Source: Mycobacterium adipatum
Lineage (GTDB): Bacteria > Actinomycetota > Actinomycetes > Mycobacteriales > Mycobacteriaceae
Length of the DNA stretch: 64,000 bases
NCBI RefSeq assembly: GCF_001644575.1
Contig: NZ_CP015596.1
Coordinates: 1,798,001 to 1,862,000 of the forward strand
Reading direction: 5' to 3'
Shown: in pieces, positions 28,556 to 38,735 of the stretch
How positions within the stretch are numbered: position 1 is the first letter of the stretch
Layout of the letters: each line of letters begins with the position of its first letter
Notes under the pieces: model-generated
What the model was told of the DNA's origin: nothing
The model's input: only the letters and a program-made list of their open reading frames with translations
Databases searched by the model: none
Translations under genes and position numbers: made by a program

Positions 28556-28843
28556 TCAGCCGGCCAGGAACGTCAGCCGCGGATCGGTGATATTCGGTTC
28601 GATCTCCGCGATTTCGGCGCCGACGACTTCGTGCACCACAAACGGGTCGTCGGCGACGCGCTGCGCGATCTCCTCGCGTGAGATGCCCGTGGCGATCAGT
28701 GCGCCGCCCACGCCGGGGTGGATGCCGCCGACCAGCACGAGTACACCATCATCGACACCCTGCTGCACCCAGTCGCGATGAGCGGCCATATGGTCGGCGG
28801 CAGCAGATTTGTTGTCGGCGAAGCGGAGAAGAACGACGAACAT
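28556..28843 (-). CDS. YciI-like protein
   Basis: A 95-residue dimeric alpha+beta barrel protein of the YciI/YCII family, starting MFVVLLRFADNKSAAADHMAAH, with the conserved His in this segment and the later DDPFVVHEVVGAEI strand. Some YciI proteins have hydrolase or dechlorinase-like activity; the substrate here is unknown. It follows the TetR gene on the same strand by 48 bases, so it is probably a target or partner of that regulator. Confidence 0.82.
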   Translation of the reverse strand: MFVVLLRFADNKSAAADHMAAHRDWVQQGVDDGVLVLVGGIHPGVGGALIATGISREEIAQRVADDPFVVHEVVGAEIAEIEPNITDPRLTFLAG

Positions 28844-28891
28844 CGATACTCCTTGTGCAGCAGCGGTTTTGGGCAGGGGGCAGGTCTGTCG

Positions 28892-29464
28892 TCACGAGGT
28901 GGCGAGTTCGTCGCGCAGCCACCGCTGGAACCGGTCGACCTCGCGGCGGGTCCAGGCGGGATCGCGAAACGCATTGGCGACGGTCGCCGTTCCTTGGCTG
29001 AACATCAGCACGTGCAGCGCCAGATCCTCGGCGTCGCGCGCGCGGCCGAGCAGGCCGAATTGGATCACCAGCCAGTCGCGGAACATCTCGAACACTTCCA
29101 ATGCCTGCCGGCGGGCCGGGTGGTCGAGCTTGCTCAGTTCGCCGGTGAGGGTCCCGACCGGACATCCGTGCAATTGAATGGCGTCTTCGTTGCGGATCAC
29201 GATCTCCACGTACTGCCGCACGCGCTCGGCGGGGTCGGCCGACATCGCCTCCCATTCGTCGAGCATGGCGCGGGTCGCCCCCAGGCGGGACTCGATCACC
29301 GCCGTGAGGATCTCGTCCTTGGTCCTGAAGTGGTGGTAGAAATTTCCCCGCGAAATCCCCACGGCGGCAGCGATCATGGCGAACGAGGTGCGCTCGAAGC
29401 CGTTCTCGTAGAACAGTCGATCGGCGGTTTCGACGATCCGGTCCCGGGTCGGCGTCGTGGTCAT
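28892..29464 (-). CDS. TetR-family transcriptional regulator
   Basis: A 190-residue repressor. The N-terminal DNA-binding domain covers residues ~6-55 (RIVETADRLFYENGF, then FAMIAAAVGISRGNFYHHFRTKDEIL). The ligand domain has a Cys in LHGCPVGTL, shared with the TetR_C_13-like group that includes redox- or electrophile-sensing members. The ATG at 29464 is chosen because homologues start close to the helix-turn-helix. Two matching operators lie upstream, pointing to autoregulation. Confidence 0.88.
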   Translation of the reverse strand: MTTTPTRDRIVETADRLFYENGFERTSFAMIAAAVGISRGNFYHHFRTKDEILTAVIESRLGATRAMLDEWEAMSADPAERVRQYVEIVIRNEDAIQLHGCPVGTLTGELSKLDHPARRQALEVFEMFRDWLVIQFGLLGRARDAEDLALHVLMFSQGTATVANAFRDPAWTRREVDRFQRWLRDELATS

Positions 29465-29571
29465 GGTTCGGCACCCGCGGCTTCGGCCGCCGGGTGCGCG
29501 GCATTCATCCACAGTGGCCGGCCCGGCCAGGCCCACGGCAGCACGGATCCGACCTCCTCGCACCTCAGTTT

Positions 29572-29617
29572 TAGGACACTTGTCCTACGCGAGGATCAGG
29601 GTAGGACAATCGTCCTA
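29572..29617. promoter_or_regulatory. two tandem TetR-type operators
   Basis: TAGGACACTTGTCCTA at 29572-29587 and TAGGACAATCGTCCTA at 29602-29617 are both perfect inverted repeats with the shared form TAGGAC-N4-GTCCTA. Their centres are 30 bases apart, close to three helical turns, so two dimers would bind the same face. They lie between the TetR gene and the upstream secreted-protein gene. Confidence 0.85.
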
Positions 29618-29630
29618 TCCAGGCAAGCGG

Positions 29631-30125
29631 CTACCGCAGCACGGGCTGGATGGACACCAGCTGGTATGCGCCCGGCTGCGCCTGCTCGGATCGGAACCCG
29701 ACGAGCAGGCTGCCGGGTGGCAGCCGGGTTGCGATGTCGTTGAGGGTCCTGGGCAGGAACACCCGGGCCTTGGCATTGCCGTACCAGTTGGGATCGGCGG
29801 GGGACACGTCGAGGCCACTGACCTGCTCGATGGTGTTGTCCCAAGTGCGCACGGCCTCCGGCGGCGCGGCGCCGAATCCCACCGACGGCAGGTATGCCTC
29901 GCCCGGTCCGGCCAACGTGATCGGTTGTGTGCCTGCGAGCGGCGTGCCGGTGAGCGTCCCGTTGACGGCATCGGTGGTCACCGAGGTCAAGCGCATGGTG
30001 CAGATGCCGTCGACGACGGCGGCCGGCACGCAGACGTCGGGCAGCGGTGCGGCGTGGGCCGGAGCGGCGGACAGGACGGCGGCGGTCGCCAACGCGGCGG
30101 CGCCTGCCAGCCGTAGGGAGTTCAC
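29631..30125 (-). CDS. small secreted protein of unknown function
   Basis: A 164-residue protein with a Sec signal peptide (MNSLRLAGAAALATAAVLSAAPAHA, cleavage likely after AHA) and a mature part with two cysteines (DVCV, GICTM) that could pair. The rest is beta-rich and ends YQLVSIQPVLR. It resembles small secreted proteins common in mycobacteria, but no function is recognisable. Confidence 0.7.
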   Translation of the reverse strand: MNSLRLAGAAALATAAVLSAAPAHAAPLPDVCVPAAVVDGICTMRLTSVTTDAVNGTLTGTPLAGTQPITLAGPGEAYLPSVGFGAAPPEAVRTWDNTIEQVSGLDVSPADPNWYGNAKARVFLPRTLNDIATRLPPGSLLVGFRSEQAQPGAYQLVSIQPVLR

Positions 30126-30161
30126 ACGAGTCTGATCGGCGCCGGGCGTGCCCGAGTTACA

Positions 30162-30219
30162 CGAGCAGACGCATATGGCCTCTCAAACGGGTGTCTGAGA
30201 GGCCATATGCGTCTGCTCG
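30162..30219. terminator. 24-bp perfect palindromic hairpin after whiB3
   Basis: Bases 30162-30185 are the exact reverse complement of 30196-30219, with a 10-base loop. The stem begins CGAGCAGACGCATATGG. It lies 14 bases past the whiB3 stop and before the secreted-protein gene. No U-tract follows. It probably terminates whiB3 transcription, as many mycobacterial terminators are bare hairpins. Confidence 0.8.
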
Positions 30220-30232
30220 CGCAGAGTTGAGG

Positions 30233-30523
30233 TCAGGCGCTGCGGCGCATCCCGCGCTTGAGCAGCAGTTCGCGTTCGGACTCGGACAGGCCGCCCCAGA
30301 TGCCGTAGGGCTCGCCGACCGAGAGGGCATGCGAGCGGCACTGGGTGATGACCGGGCAGGTGCGGCACAACTCCTTGGCCCGCATCTCGCGCTGTGCCCG
30401 AGCGCGACCACGCTCCCCGTCGGGATGGAAGAACATCGACGAATCGACTCCCCGGCAATGACCCGCCATTTGCCAATCCCAGATGTCGGCGTTGGGTCCG
30501 GGCAGTTGCTGCGGCTGTGGCAT
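30233..30523 (-). CDS. whiB3: iron-sulfur redox regulator WhiB3
   Basis: A 96-residue WhiB protein that binds a [4Fe-4S] cluster and the main sigma factor; WhiB3 controls redox balance and lipid synthesis in mycobacteria. Cysteines at 23, 53, 56 and 62 give the C-x29-C-x2-C-x5-C pattern, followed by the GIWGG turn and a basic C-terminus. The opening MPQPQQLPGPNADIWDW closely matches M. tuberculosis WhiB3, and the position between groL1 and sigD is the same. The ATG at 30523 follows GAGAGGGG. Confidence 0.95.
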   Translation of the reverse strand: MPQPQQLPGPNADIWDWQMAGHCRGVDSSMFFHPDGERGRARAQREMRAKELCRTCPVITQCRSHALSVGEPYGIWGGLSESERELLLKRGMRRSA

Positions 30524-30549
30524 ATGAAAACCCCTCTCGTCGCACCCAT

Positions 30550-30566
30550 TTCACGAAACGCGTGAA
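30550..30566. promoter_or_regulatory. inverted repeat upstream of whiB3
   Basis: TTCACG-AAACG-CGTGAA at 30550-30566 is a perfect six-base-arm inverted repeat 27 bases before the whiB3 start, in its leader or promoter. A regulator site or an mRNA hairpin are both possible. Confidence 0.55.
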
Positions 30567-30921
30567 GTGCGTGAGTCGCGGAACTGAACCGAGCTCATGT
30601 CGCCGATGACATCTCGTGCACACAACGTAGAAGGGCTACCGAAAAACCGTCAATACCCAGGCTCACCGCGAAAAGGCATAACTGCAGGGTATGAATTTAC
30701 GTCACGTTCATCATGTTCACTTGCGGGCAATGCGCCGGGTGGTTCGGGCCCGTCGGCGAGTGGTCGCCGAACCGCATTTCCCCAGCTCGCATCAATTCGG
30801 CAAATTCGACGCCATGCGGCCCGTTGACCTATTGGTAACGTGCCGACCACCAATTGTTAACCAAGGTCGAATTGGTCACTCTTTTCGGCCCATCACGCCG
30901 GCGTTGATAGCGTCCGGTGCG
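30567..30921. promoter_or_regulatory. long divergent intergenic region between whiB3 and the TPR-like gene
   Basis: About 355 bases without a supportable gene. The right half is AT-richer and contains imperfect dyads, for example TTGGTAAC against GTTAACCAA and CCAATT against AATTGG between about 30830 and 30880. GATAGC near 30905 could be a -10 for the rightward gene. The length suggests multiple inputs on whiB3. Confidence 0.45.
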
Positions 30922-31725
30922 ATGGCCAGCCCGAAATCCTCCGTGTCCGACCGCCTGGCCGACGCCGCCTTCGGCGCCGCGCCGCAGCTCTGGCCGTTGC
31001 CGACGGCCGGCTCTGCGCGGGAGCGCTGGCTGCGCGCCGTCGCCGCCGGCGGGCAGGGGCACTACGGCACCGCGTTTCACGAACTCGACGAGATCATCCG
31101 CACCGGACCACCCGGACCGACGCACTCCCTGGCGCACAGCACCCGCGCGTCGTTCCTACGCCAGCTCGGCGGACACGATCAGGCGCGTGGCTGGGACGGC
31201 CGGGCCTGGTTGCTTGCCGGGGGCGATCCCGAGGCCGGTGTGGACGCCCTCGTCGGTCTCGCCGCCGATGCCCTGGGCGTGGGACGGTTGGCCGCCTCCG
31301 CGCGGCTGCTGCAGCGCGCCCGCGAGCTGCTCGCACCCCCCGCCCCGCCTCGGCTGCCGGTCCGGCTGCAGTGGGTGGCCGCGGAACTCGCCATGGCCGG
31401 CGGCGACGGCACCGCCGCCGTCGCGCACGCCCAGACCGCCGTGACGCTGGCCGACAAGCTCGGCTCGATACGCCACACCGTCAAATCACAGGTGGTGTTG
31501 GCGGCCGCCCTGTGTTGCGCCGGCCGCCTCGACGACGCGCGCGAGGTGGCCGACGCGGCGTTCGCTGAGACGGACCGGTTCGCGCTGATCCCGCTGCGTT
31601 GGGCGCTGGGATGTCTGCTCGCCGATATCGGCAGTACCACGCATTCCGCCCCGCAGGTCGCCGCCGTACGGGACGCCGCCGCCGATACAGTGCGACGCGG
31701 AGGCGGCGTGTGGTCGCGTCGCTGA
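30922..31725 (+). CDS. TPR-like conserved mycobacterial protein (Rv3415c-type)
   Basis: A 267-residue helical protein located next to sigD as Rv3415c is in M. tuberculosis. Repeating Ala/Leu-rich helix pairs (GHYGTAFHELDEII, LLQRARELL, AVAHAQTAVTLADKLG, CAGRLDDAREVADAAFAE) look like tetratricopeptide repeats. Function is unknown. The ATG at 30922 is preferred; the frame is open further upstream but contains promoter-like, AT-rich sequence. Confidence 0.72.
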   Translation: MASPKSSVSDRLADAAFGAAPQLWPLPTAGSARERWLRAVAAGGQGHYGTAFHELDEIIRTGPPGPTHSLAHSTRASFLRQLGGHDQARGWDGRAWLLAGGDPEAGVDALVGLAADALGVGRLAASARLLQRARELLAPPAPPRLPVRLQWVAAELAMAGGDGTAAVAHAQTAVTLADKLGSIRHTVKSQVVLAAALCCAGRLDDAREVADAAFAETDRFALIPLRWALGCLLADIGSTTHSAPQVAAVRDAAADTVRRGGGVWSRR

Positions 31726-31813
31726 GACGATTCACCCCTGCTCGATCGTTAGTGTTTATCTGACGCAAACGTCCGCTGAAGTCCCATCCGTAACGCTGGA
31801 GAGATCAACCACG

Positions 31814-32389
31814 ATGACAATTTCGGGAGAACGTCTCGATGCTGTCGTCGCTCATGCCGTGGCGGGGGATCGTGAAGCTCTCCGGGTGGTCTTGGAGACC
31901 ATCCGCCCGATCATCGTCCGGTACTGCCGGGCACGGATCGGGTCAGCTGAACGAAGTGGTCTGTCCGCAGACGACATTGCGCAGGAGGTGTGCTTGGCCG
32001 CCATCACGGCGTTGCCGCGCTACAAGGATCAGGGACGTCCGTTCCTGGCCTTCGTGTACGGCATAGCTGCGCACAAGCTTGCCGATGCCCACCGGGCTTC
32101 GGCGCGCAACCGTGCTGAGCCCACCGACAACGTGCCGGAGCGCTTCTCCGGCGAGGCCGGCCCAGAACAGCTGGCCATCGACGCCGACGCCTCGGCCCGG
32201 ATGGAGAAGCTCCTGGCCATCCTTCCGGAAAAGCAGCGCGAGATCCTCATCCTGCGCGTCGTCGTCGGGATGAGTGCAGAGGAAACCGCGGAAGCGGTCG
32301 GAAGTACACCAGGCGCGGTGCGGGTCGCCCAGCACCGCGCGCTAGCCCGACTGAAGTCGGAGATCACAACGGGAGGTGAACATGCCTGA
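31814..32389 (+). CDS. sigD: ECF-type RNA polymerase sigma factor SigD
   Basis: A 191-residue alternative sigma factor. Region 2 is seen in LSADDIAQEVCLAAITALPRY and PFLAFVYGIAAHKLADAHR, and region 4 in LPEKQREILILRVVVGMSAEETAEAVGSTPGAVRVAQHRALARLK. The ATG at 31814 has GGAGAG upstream. The 88 bases between the preceding gene and sigD, with TTATCT near 31760, should hold its promoter. It overlaps its anti-sigma gene by 8 bases. Confidence 0.95.
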   Translation: MTISGERLDAVVAHAVAGDREALRVVLETIRPIIVRYCRARIGSAERSGLSADDIAQEVCLAAITALPRYKDQGRPFLAFVYGIAAHKLADAHRASARNRAEPTDNVPERFSGEAGPEQLAIDADASARMEKLLAILPEKQREILILRVVVGMSAEETAEAVGSTPGAVRVAQHRALARLKSEITTGGEHA

Positions 32390-33587
32390 TTTCGGTCGCT
32401 GGACCGCCAACGGCGGTGACCCCTCCCTCAACGACATCAACCGCGCCGACAAGTTCCTGGACGCACTGGCCGCCGAGCAGCCGGTATTCTCCACCGACCG
32501 CGGTGACGCCGACCTCGCGTTCCTGCTGTCGGGCTGGCGCGACGAGGTCCGCCAGGTCCCGATGGACCACGTCGTGACACCTGCCGAGGCCGGCGCGGCC
32601 CTCGTCGATGCCACCGCGGCACCGTCGCGGCGCAACCGGTTCGGGCTGGCGGTCGTCGGCTCCGCGGCCGCCGCCGTGCTCTGTCTCGGCGGCTTCGGCA
32701 CCGCGGTTTTCGCGGCCGGGCCCGGCGACGGTCTGTACCCGATCCGCAGCATGTTCTTCGGTGACGAGCGGGCCACCCGTGACGACGCCGTCGTGTTGGC
32801 CGCCCAGACCGAGCTCGCCCAGGTGCAGCAACTGGTGGATCAGGGTCAGTGGGACCAGGCGCAGGACAAGCTCGCCGCGCTGTCGGCGACGGTGCAGAGT
32901 GTCGATCGGGTCGAGCAGAAGCAAGAGCTGATCCAGCAGTGGAATGCCTTGACCTACAAGGTTGTCGAGCAGGACCCCGCCGCCACCCTGCCCCCGCCGG
33001 GGGAGCCGTTGCCGGAGCTGCCCGCCTCACCGCTGACGCTGCTGCCCATGCCGGTGATCGAGGAATCCGTCACGGTCACCACGACCCCGGGCCCCGAAGT
33101 GCTCTCGACCACGGTGACTTCGGAGACGACGACCTCGGAGACGACGACCTCGGAGACGGTGACCTCGGAGACGACATCGACGACCAGCACGTCGGAGACC
33201 GCCACGTCGACCAGTCCGGCCACCGAGACGACAACCTCGCCGACCGCGACTTCGGCCCCGTCGACCACGCCGTCAACGACTGCGACGACCACCACAGCGC
33301 CGACGACCACCGCGCCGACGACCACCGCGCCGACGACGACCACGACCACCACCGTGGTGACGCAGTCGACGTCGGTGGCTCCGCCGCCGCGTGCCAGCGC
33401 GCCCGCGTCGACGCCGGCTGCGCCGCCCTCGACGCCGGCTGCGCCGCCCAGCACTCAGCAGCAGGCGCCGGTGGTACAGGAGGCGCCGGCGGTCACGTCA
33501 GCGCCGGCCGCCGAACCCGTGCAGGAAGCACCCGCGCCGGCGGTGGTCACGACCACCACGGTGCCAGTGCCCGCCGACGGCGAGTGA
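32382..33587 (+). CDS. rsdA: anti-sigma-D factor RsdA
   Basis: A 401-residue membrane protein that holds SigD inactive. Residues ~15-65 form the cytoplasmic sigma-binding part (INRADKFLDALA, DLAFLLSGWRDEV), one membrane helix spans ~88-111, and a periplasmic region follows. Its second half is a low-complexity Thr/Ser/Pro/Ala linker with TSETT and APTTT repeats. RsdA of M. tuberculosis is degraded by the ClpP machinery after proteolysis. The ATG at 32382 follows GGGAGG. Confidence 0.92.
   Translation: MPDFGRWTANGGDPSLNDINRADKFLDALAAEQPVFSTDRGDADLAFLLSGWRDEVRQVPMDHVVTPAEAGAALVDATAAPSRRNRFGLAVVGSAAAAVLCLGGFGTAVFAAGPGDGLYPIRSMFFGDERATRDDAVVLAAQTELAQVQQLVDQGQWDQAQDKLAALSATVQSVDRVEQKQELIQQWNALTYKVVEQDPAATLPPPGEPLPELPASPLTLLPMPVIEESVTVTTTPGPEVLSTTVTSETTTSETTTSETVTSETTSTTSTSETATSTSPATETTTSPTATSAPSTTPSTTATTTTAPTTTAPTTTAPTTTTTTTVVTQSTSVAPPPRASAPASTPAAPPSTPAAPPSTQQQAPVVQEAPAVTSAPAAEPVQEAPAPAVVTTTTVPVPADGE
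33117..33176 (+). repeat. four 15-bp repeats in rsdA
   Basis: Units of ACCTCGGAGACGACG, with one or two changes each, encode TSETT-type pentapeptides four times in a row. Such in-frame repeats vary readily between strains. Confidence 0.9.
33297..33341 (+). repeat. three 15-bp repeats in rsdA
   Basis: GCGCCGACGACCACC occurs three times, the last with one change, encoding APTTT. Confidence 0.9.
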
Positions 33588-33594
33588 CGAAAGT

Positions 33595-33999
33595 TCAGCG
33601 GTATCCGTCGGGTTCCGACGCCGCCTCGTTGAGTGAGGCATCGGCGTAGCCGCGACAGTAATCCCAGGTCACGTAGGCGTCGGGCTCGGGATCGTAGGCC
33701 GGCTCGTGCGGGCGCACCGTACCGTCGACGAGCAGCTGCAGCAGGTTCGCCCGCAGCATGTCCCAGTCGTGATAGTGGTCCTGCTGGCATTCATCACAGC
33801 ACACCACGAGGCCACGAATCCCTCTGTGCGCCAACAACGCCTCGTACACCGACAGGTCGGCCAGGTCCGCTTCCACGGCACTACGTTCCTGCGCATCCAA
33901 CGGCAACCCGGGCTCGATCGCGTCGAGAGCCGCCGATGGATCGGACGGGTCATCGGCGAACGGGTCGGGTGGCAGGCCAGGCGGGAGGTCATCTCGCAC
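33595..33999 (-). CDS. DUF5319 protein (Rv3412-type)
   Basis: A 134-residue acidic protein. CCDECQQDHYHDWDML holds three cysteines and two histidines that could bind zinc or a cluster. The N-terminal half is Asp/Pro-rich. It lies between rsdA and guaB2 exactly like Rv3412. The GTG at 33999 is preceded on the minus strand by TAGGCT (34006-34011), seven bases from the G, so the mRNA is probably leaderless. It converges with rsdA. Confidence 0.82.
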   Translation of the reverse strand: MRDDLPPGLPPDPFADDPSDPSAALDAIEPGLPLDAQERSAVEADLADLSVYEALLAHRGIRGLVVCCDECQQDHYHDWDMLRANLLQLLVDGTVRPHEPAYDPEPDAYVTWDYCRGYADASLNEAASEPDGYR

Positions 34000-34119
34000 G
34001 CATCTAGCCTACGCAGCCGCGCTGCTTTCGCGCCACCGGTTCACCCCGCGTGCCGCCCGCGCGGACCGAACTGTGGACCCACCTCGCGGCGTGGCCGCGA
34101 GCGCCGAGGTCAGTGCCGA

Positions 34120-35709
<1,590 letters not shown>

Positions 35710-35762
35710 CGAGCGCTTGCGCGAGGAACCGGAAACTCAGCAGCCCGAAAGGCATCCCGTAC

Positions 35763-36899
35763 ATGCGTGACATGGTTGAAATCGGCATGGGCAGAACAGC
35801 TCGCCGCACCTATGAACTCGACGACATCAACATCGTCCCGGCCCGCCGGACCCGTTCCTCCAAGGACGTCTCGACGGCCTGGCAGCTGGACGCCTACCGG
35901 TTCGAGATCCCGGTGCTCGCGCATCCGACCGACGCACTGGTGTCGGTGGAGTTCGCCATCGAGATGGGCAGGCTCGGCGGTCTGGGTGTGCTCAACGGGG
36001 AAGGGCTGATCGGCCGCCACGCCGACGTCGAGGCCAAGATCGCCGCGGTCGTCGAGACCGCGGCCACCGCCGATGACGAGTCGGCCTCCATCCGGATGCT
36101 GCAGCAGCTGCACGCCGCACCGCTGGATCCCGAACTGCTGGGTGCCGCCGTCGCGCGCATCCGGGATGCCGGAGTCACCACCGCGGTGCGGGTGAGCCCG
36201 CAGAACGCCGCGGCACTGACCCCGGCGCTGGTGGCCGCCGGCATCGACCTGCTGGTCATCCAGGGCACCCTCATCTCCGCCGAGCGGGTCGCCAACGACG
36301 GCGAACCGCTCAACCTCAAGACCTTCATCTCCGAACTCGACGTGCCGGTGGTGGCCGGCGGCGTACTCGACCACCGCACCGCGCTGCACCTGATGCGCAC
36401 CGGCGCGGCCGGCGTCATCGTCGGCTACGGCTCCACCTCCGGAGTGACGACCTCGGACGAGGTGCTCGGCATCAGCGTGCCGATGGCCACCGCGATCGCC
36501 GACGCCGCGGCCGCCCGGCGCGAATACCTCGACGAGACCGGCGGCCGATACGTCCACGTCCTCGCCGACGGCGACATCCAGACCTCGGGCGACCTGGCCA
36601 AGGCGATCGCCTGCGGTGCCGACGCCGTGCTGCTCGGCCCGCCGCTGGCGGTGTCCGCCGAGGCCCAGGGCGACGGCTGGTTCTGGCCGTCGGCGGCGGC
36701 GCACCCGTCGTTGCCGCGCGGTGCCCTGCTGCAGGTGGCGCTCGGAGCCCGGCCGCCGCTGGAGCAGGTGCTCAACGGCCCCTCCGATGACCCGTTCGGA
36801 TCGCTGAACCTGGTGGGCGGTCTGCGCCGTTCGATGGCCAAGGCCGGCTACTGCGACCTGAAGGAATTCCAGAAGGTCGGCCTGACGGTCGGGTCCTGA
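35763..36899 (+). CDS. guaB3: GuaB3, IMP dehydrogenase family protein
   Basis: A 378-residue member of the IMPDH/GMP reductase superfamily without CBS domains, found next to guaB2 in actinobacteria. Segments include YELDDINIVPARRTRSSKDV and a barrel with VVAGGVLDHRTALHLMRTGAAGVIVG. The usual Cys loop of IMPDH is replaced in this region by GYGSTSGVTTSDEVLG, so its reaction may differ. It starts 53 bases after guaB2 and is probably in the same transcript. Confidence 0.9.
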   Translation: MRDMVEIGMGRTARRTYELDDINIVPARRTRSSKDVSTAWQLDAYRFEIPVLAHPTDALVSVEFAIEMGRLGGLGVLNGEGLIGRHADVEAKIAAVVETAATADDESASIRMLQQLHAAPLDPELLGAAVARIRDAGVTTAVRVSPQNAAALTPALVAAGIDLLVIQGTLISAERVANDGEPLNLKTFISELDVPVVAGGVLDHRTALHLMRTGAAGVIVGYGSTSGVTTSDEVLGISVPMATAIADAAAARREYLDETGGRYVHVLADGDIQTSGDLAKAIACGADAVLLGPPLAVSAEAQGDGWFWPSAAAHPSLPRGALLQVALGARPPLEQVLNGPSDDPFGSLNLVGGLRRSMAKAGYCDLKEFQKVGLTVGS

Positions 36900-36956
36900 A
36901 CAGGATTTCTTTACAACTTAGGCCCTCCTGTCTAGAAAGTTACCTGCCGGTAGCGT

Positions 36957-36962
36957 CATACT
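36957..36962 (+). promoter_or_regulatory. -10 element of choD, leaderless
   Basis: CATACT ends seven bases before the ATG at 36969, so transcription should begin at the start codon. Confidence 0.6.
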
Positions 36963-36968
36963 GGTCCG

Positions 36969-38726
36969 ATGCAGCCTGACTACGACGTCTTGATCATCGG
37001 CTCGGGATTCGGCGGTAGCGTCAGCGCCCTGCGGCTCACCGAAAAGGGATACCGCGTGGGGGTTCTGGAAGCCGGCCGGCGGTTTGCCGACGCGGACTTC
37101 GCGAAGACCTCCTGGAACCTGCGCAAGTTCCTGTGGGCCCCGCAGTTCGGGATGTACGGCATCCAGCGCATCCACCTGCTGCGTAACTGCATGATCCTGG
37201 CCGGAGCCGGTGTCGGCGGTGGCTCGCTGAACTACGCCAACACCCTCTACGTGCCGCCGGAGCCCTTCTTCGCCGACCCGCAGTGGCGGGATATCACCGA
37301 CTGGCGCGAAGAGCTCATGCCGCATTACGACCAGGCCCAGCGGATGCTCGGGGTCGTCACCAACCCCACGTTCACCGATGCCGACCGGATCATGAAGGAG
37401 GTCGCCGAGGACATGGGCGTGGGGGACACCTTCGTCCCGACCCCGGTGGGCGTCTTCTTCGGTGAGAACGGTGAGAAGACACCGGGCAAGACCGTGCCCG
37501 ACCCGTACTTCGGCGGTGCCGGCCCCGCGCGCACCGGATGCATCGAGTGCGGCGAGTGCATGACGGGCTGCCGGCACGGCGCCAAGAACACGCTGCTGAA
37601 AAACTATCTGGGCCTGGCCGAGTCGGCCGGCGCGCGCGTACATGCGCTGACGTCGGTGCGGTCGTTCGAGCAGCGCCCCGACGGCGTGTGGGAGGTGCAC
37701 ACCGTGCGCACCGGAGGCAAACTGCGCCGCCGGAAGAAGACCTTCACCGCCAATCACCTGATCCTGGCCGCCGGCACGTACGGCACCCAGAAGCTGCTGT
37801 TCCGGATGCGGGACACCGGGCGACTGCCCGAGTTGTCGTCGCGGCTCGGCGTGCTCACCCGCACCAACTCCGAGTCCATCGTCGGGGCCGGACGGCTCAC
37901 CGTCGGTGACGATCTCAACCTCACCCACGGCGTGGCCATCACCTCGTCGATCCACCCGACCAGTGACACGCACGTCGAACCGTGCCGGTACGGCAAGGGA
38001 TCCAATGCGATGGGTCTGTTGCAGACCCTGATGACCGACGGCACCGGTCCGGAGGGCACCGATGTGCCGCGCTGGAAACAACTCGTCGCGACGGCCAAGG
38101 CCGACCGCCGGGGGACGCTGCGCCTGCTGAATCCGCGGCGGTGGAGCGAGCGGACCATGATCGCGCTGGTCATGCAGCATCTGGACAACTCGATCACGAC
38201 GTTCACCCGCAAGACCTGGTTCGGTTACCGGATGCTGGACAGCAAGCAGGGTCACGGCCTGCCCAACCCGTCCTGGATCCCGGCGGGTAACGAGGTCACC
38301 CGCCGCATCGCCGAGAAGATCGACGGGGTGGCCGGCGGCACCTGGGGCGAGCTGTTCAACATCCCGCTCACCGCGCATTTTCTCGGCGGGGCCGCCATCG
38401 GGGACAGTGTCCAGACCGGCGTCATCGACCCCTACCAGCGGGTGTACCGCTACCCGACGCTGTATGTGGCCGACGGAGCGGCGATCTCGGCCAATCTCGG
38501 GGTGAACCCGTCGCTCTCGATCACCGCGCAGGCCGAACGGGCCGCGGCGCTGTGGCCGAACAAGGGCGAGGTGGATCAGCGTCCGGCGCAGGGCGAGCCC
38601 TATCGCCGGTTGGAGCCCATCGCCCCGATCCGGCCCGTGGTGCCGGCGCAGGCACCCGCCGCGCTGCGTCGGCTGCCGATCTTTCCGGTGAACTCGCAGC
38701 TGTCCAGCTCGCCGCAGGCCGGCTGA
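36969..38726 (+). CDS. choD: cholesterol oxidase-family GMC oxidoreductase
   Basis: FAD enzyme annotated in mycobacteria as ChoD; expected to oxidise a sterol or related alcohol, though ChoD is not the main cholesterol-degrading enzyme. The FAD fold is VLIIGSGFGGSVSAL and a GMC motif LAGAGVGGGSLNYANT follows. Between them and the substrate domain is a Cys cluster, CIECGECMTGC, unlike classical cholesterol oxidases. The C-terminus holds the GMC signature YVADGAAISANLGVNPSLSI (last 20 residues cited). The 585 residues match Rv3409c, and guaB3-choD order is conserved. Confidence 0.9.
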   Translation: MQPDYDVLIIGSGFGGSVSALRLTEKGYRVGVLEAGRRFADADFAKTSWNLRKFLWAPQFGMYGIQRIHLLRNCMILAGAGVGGGSLNYANTLYVPPEPFFADPQWRDITDWREELMPHYDQAQRMLGVVTNPTFTDADRIMKEVAEDMGVGDTFVPTPVGVFFGENGEKTPGKTVPDPYFGGAGPARTGCIECGECMTGCRHGAKNTLLKNYLGLAESAGARVHALTSVRSFEQRPDGVWEVHTVRTGGKLRRRKKTFTANHLILAAGTYGTQKLLFRMRDTGRLPELSSRLGVLTRTNSESIVGAGRLTVGDDLNLTHGVAITSSIHPTSDTHVEPCRYGKGSNAMGLLQTLMTDGTGPEGTDVPRWKQLVATAKADRRGTLRLLNPRRWSERTMIALVMQHLDNSITTFTRKTWFGYRMLDSKQGHGLPNPSWIPAGNEVTRRIAEKIDGVAGGTWGELFNIPLTAHFLGGAAIGDSVQTGVIDPYQRVYRYPTLYVADGAAISANLGVNPSLSITAQAERAAALWPNKGEVDQRPAQGEPYRRLEPIAPIRPVVPAQAPAALRRLPIFPVNSQLSSSPQAG

Positions 38727-38735
38727 GTCTCACCG

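Noticed and set aside
33117..33341. Thr-rich repeats as a separate mobile repeat
   Set aside because: They are in-frame linker repeats of RsdA with codon-level drift, typical of extracytoplasmic linkers.
36893..36915. Terminator at the guaB3 stop
   Set aside because: TCCTG-AA-CAGGA gives only five pairs with a two-base loop, too weak to call.
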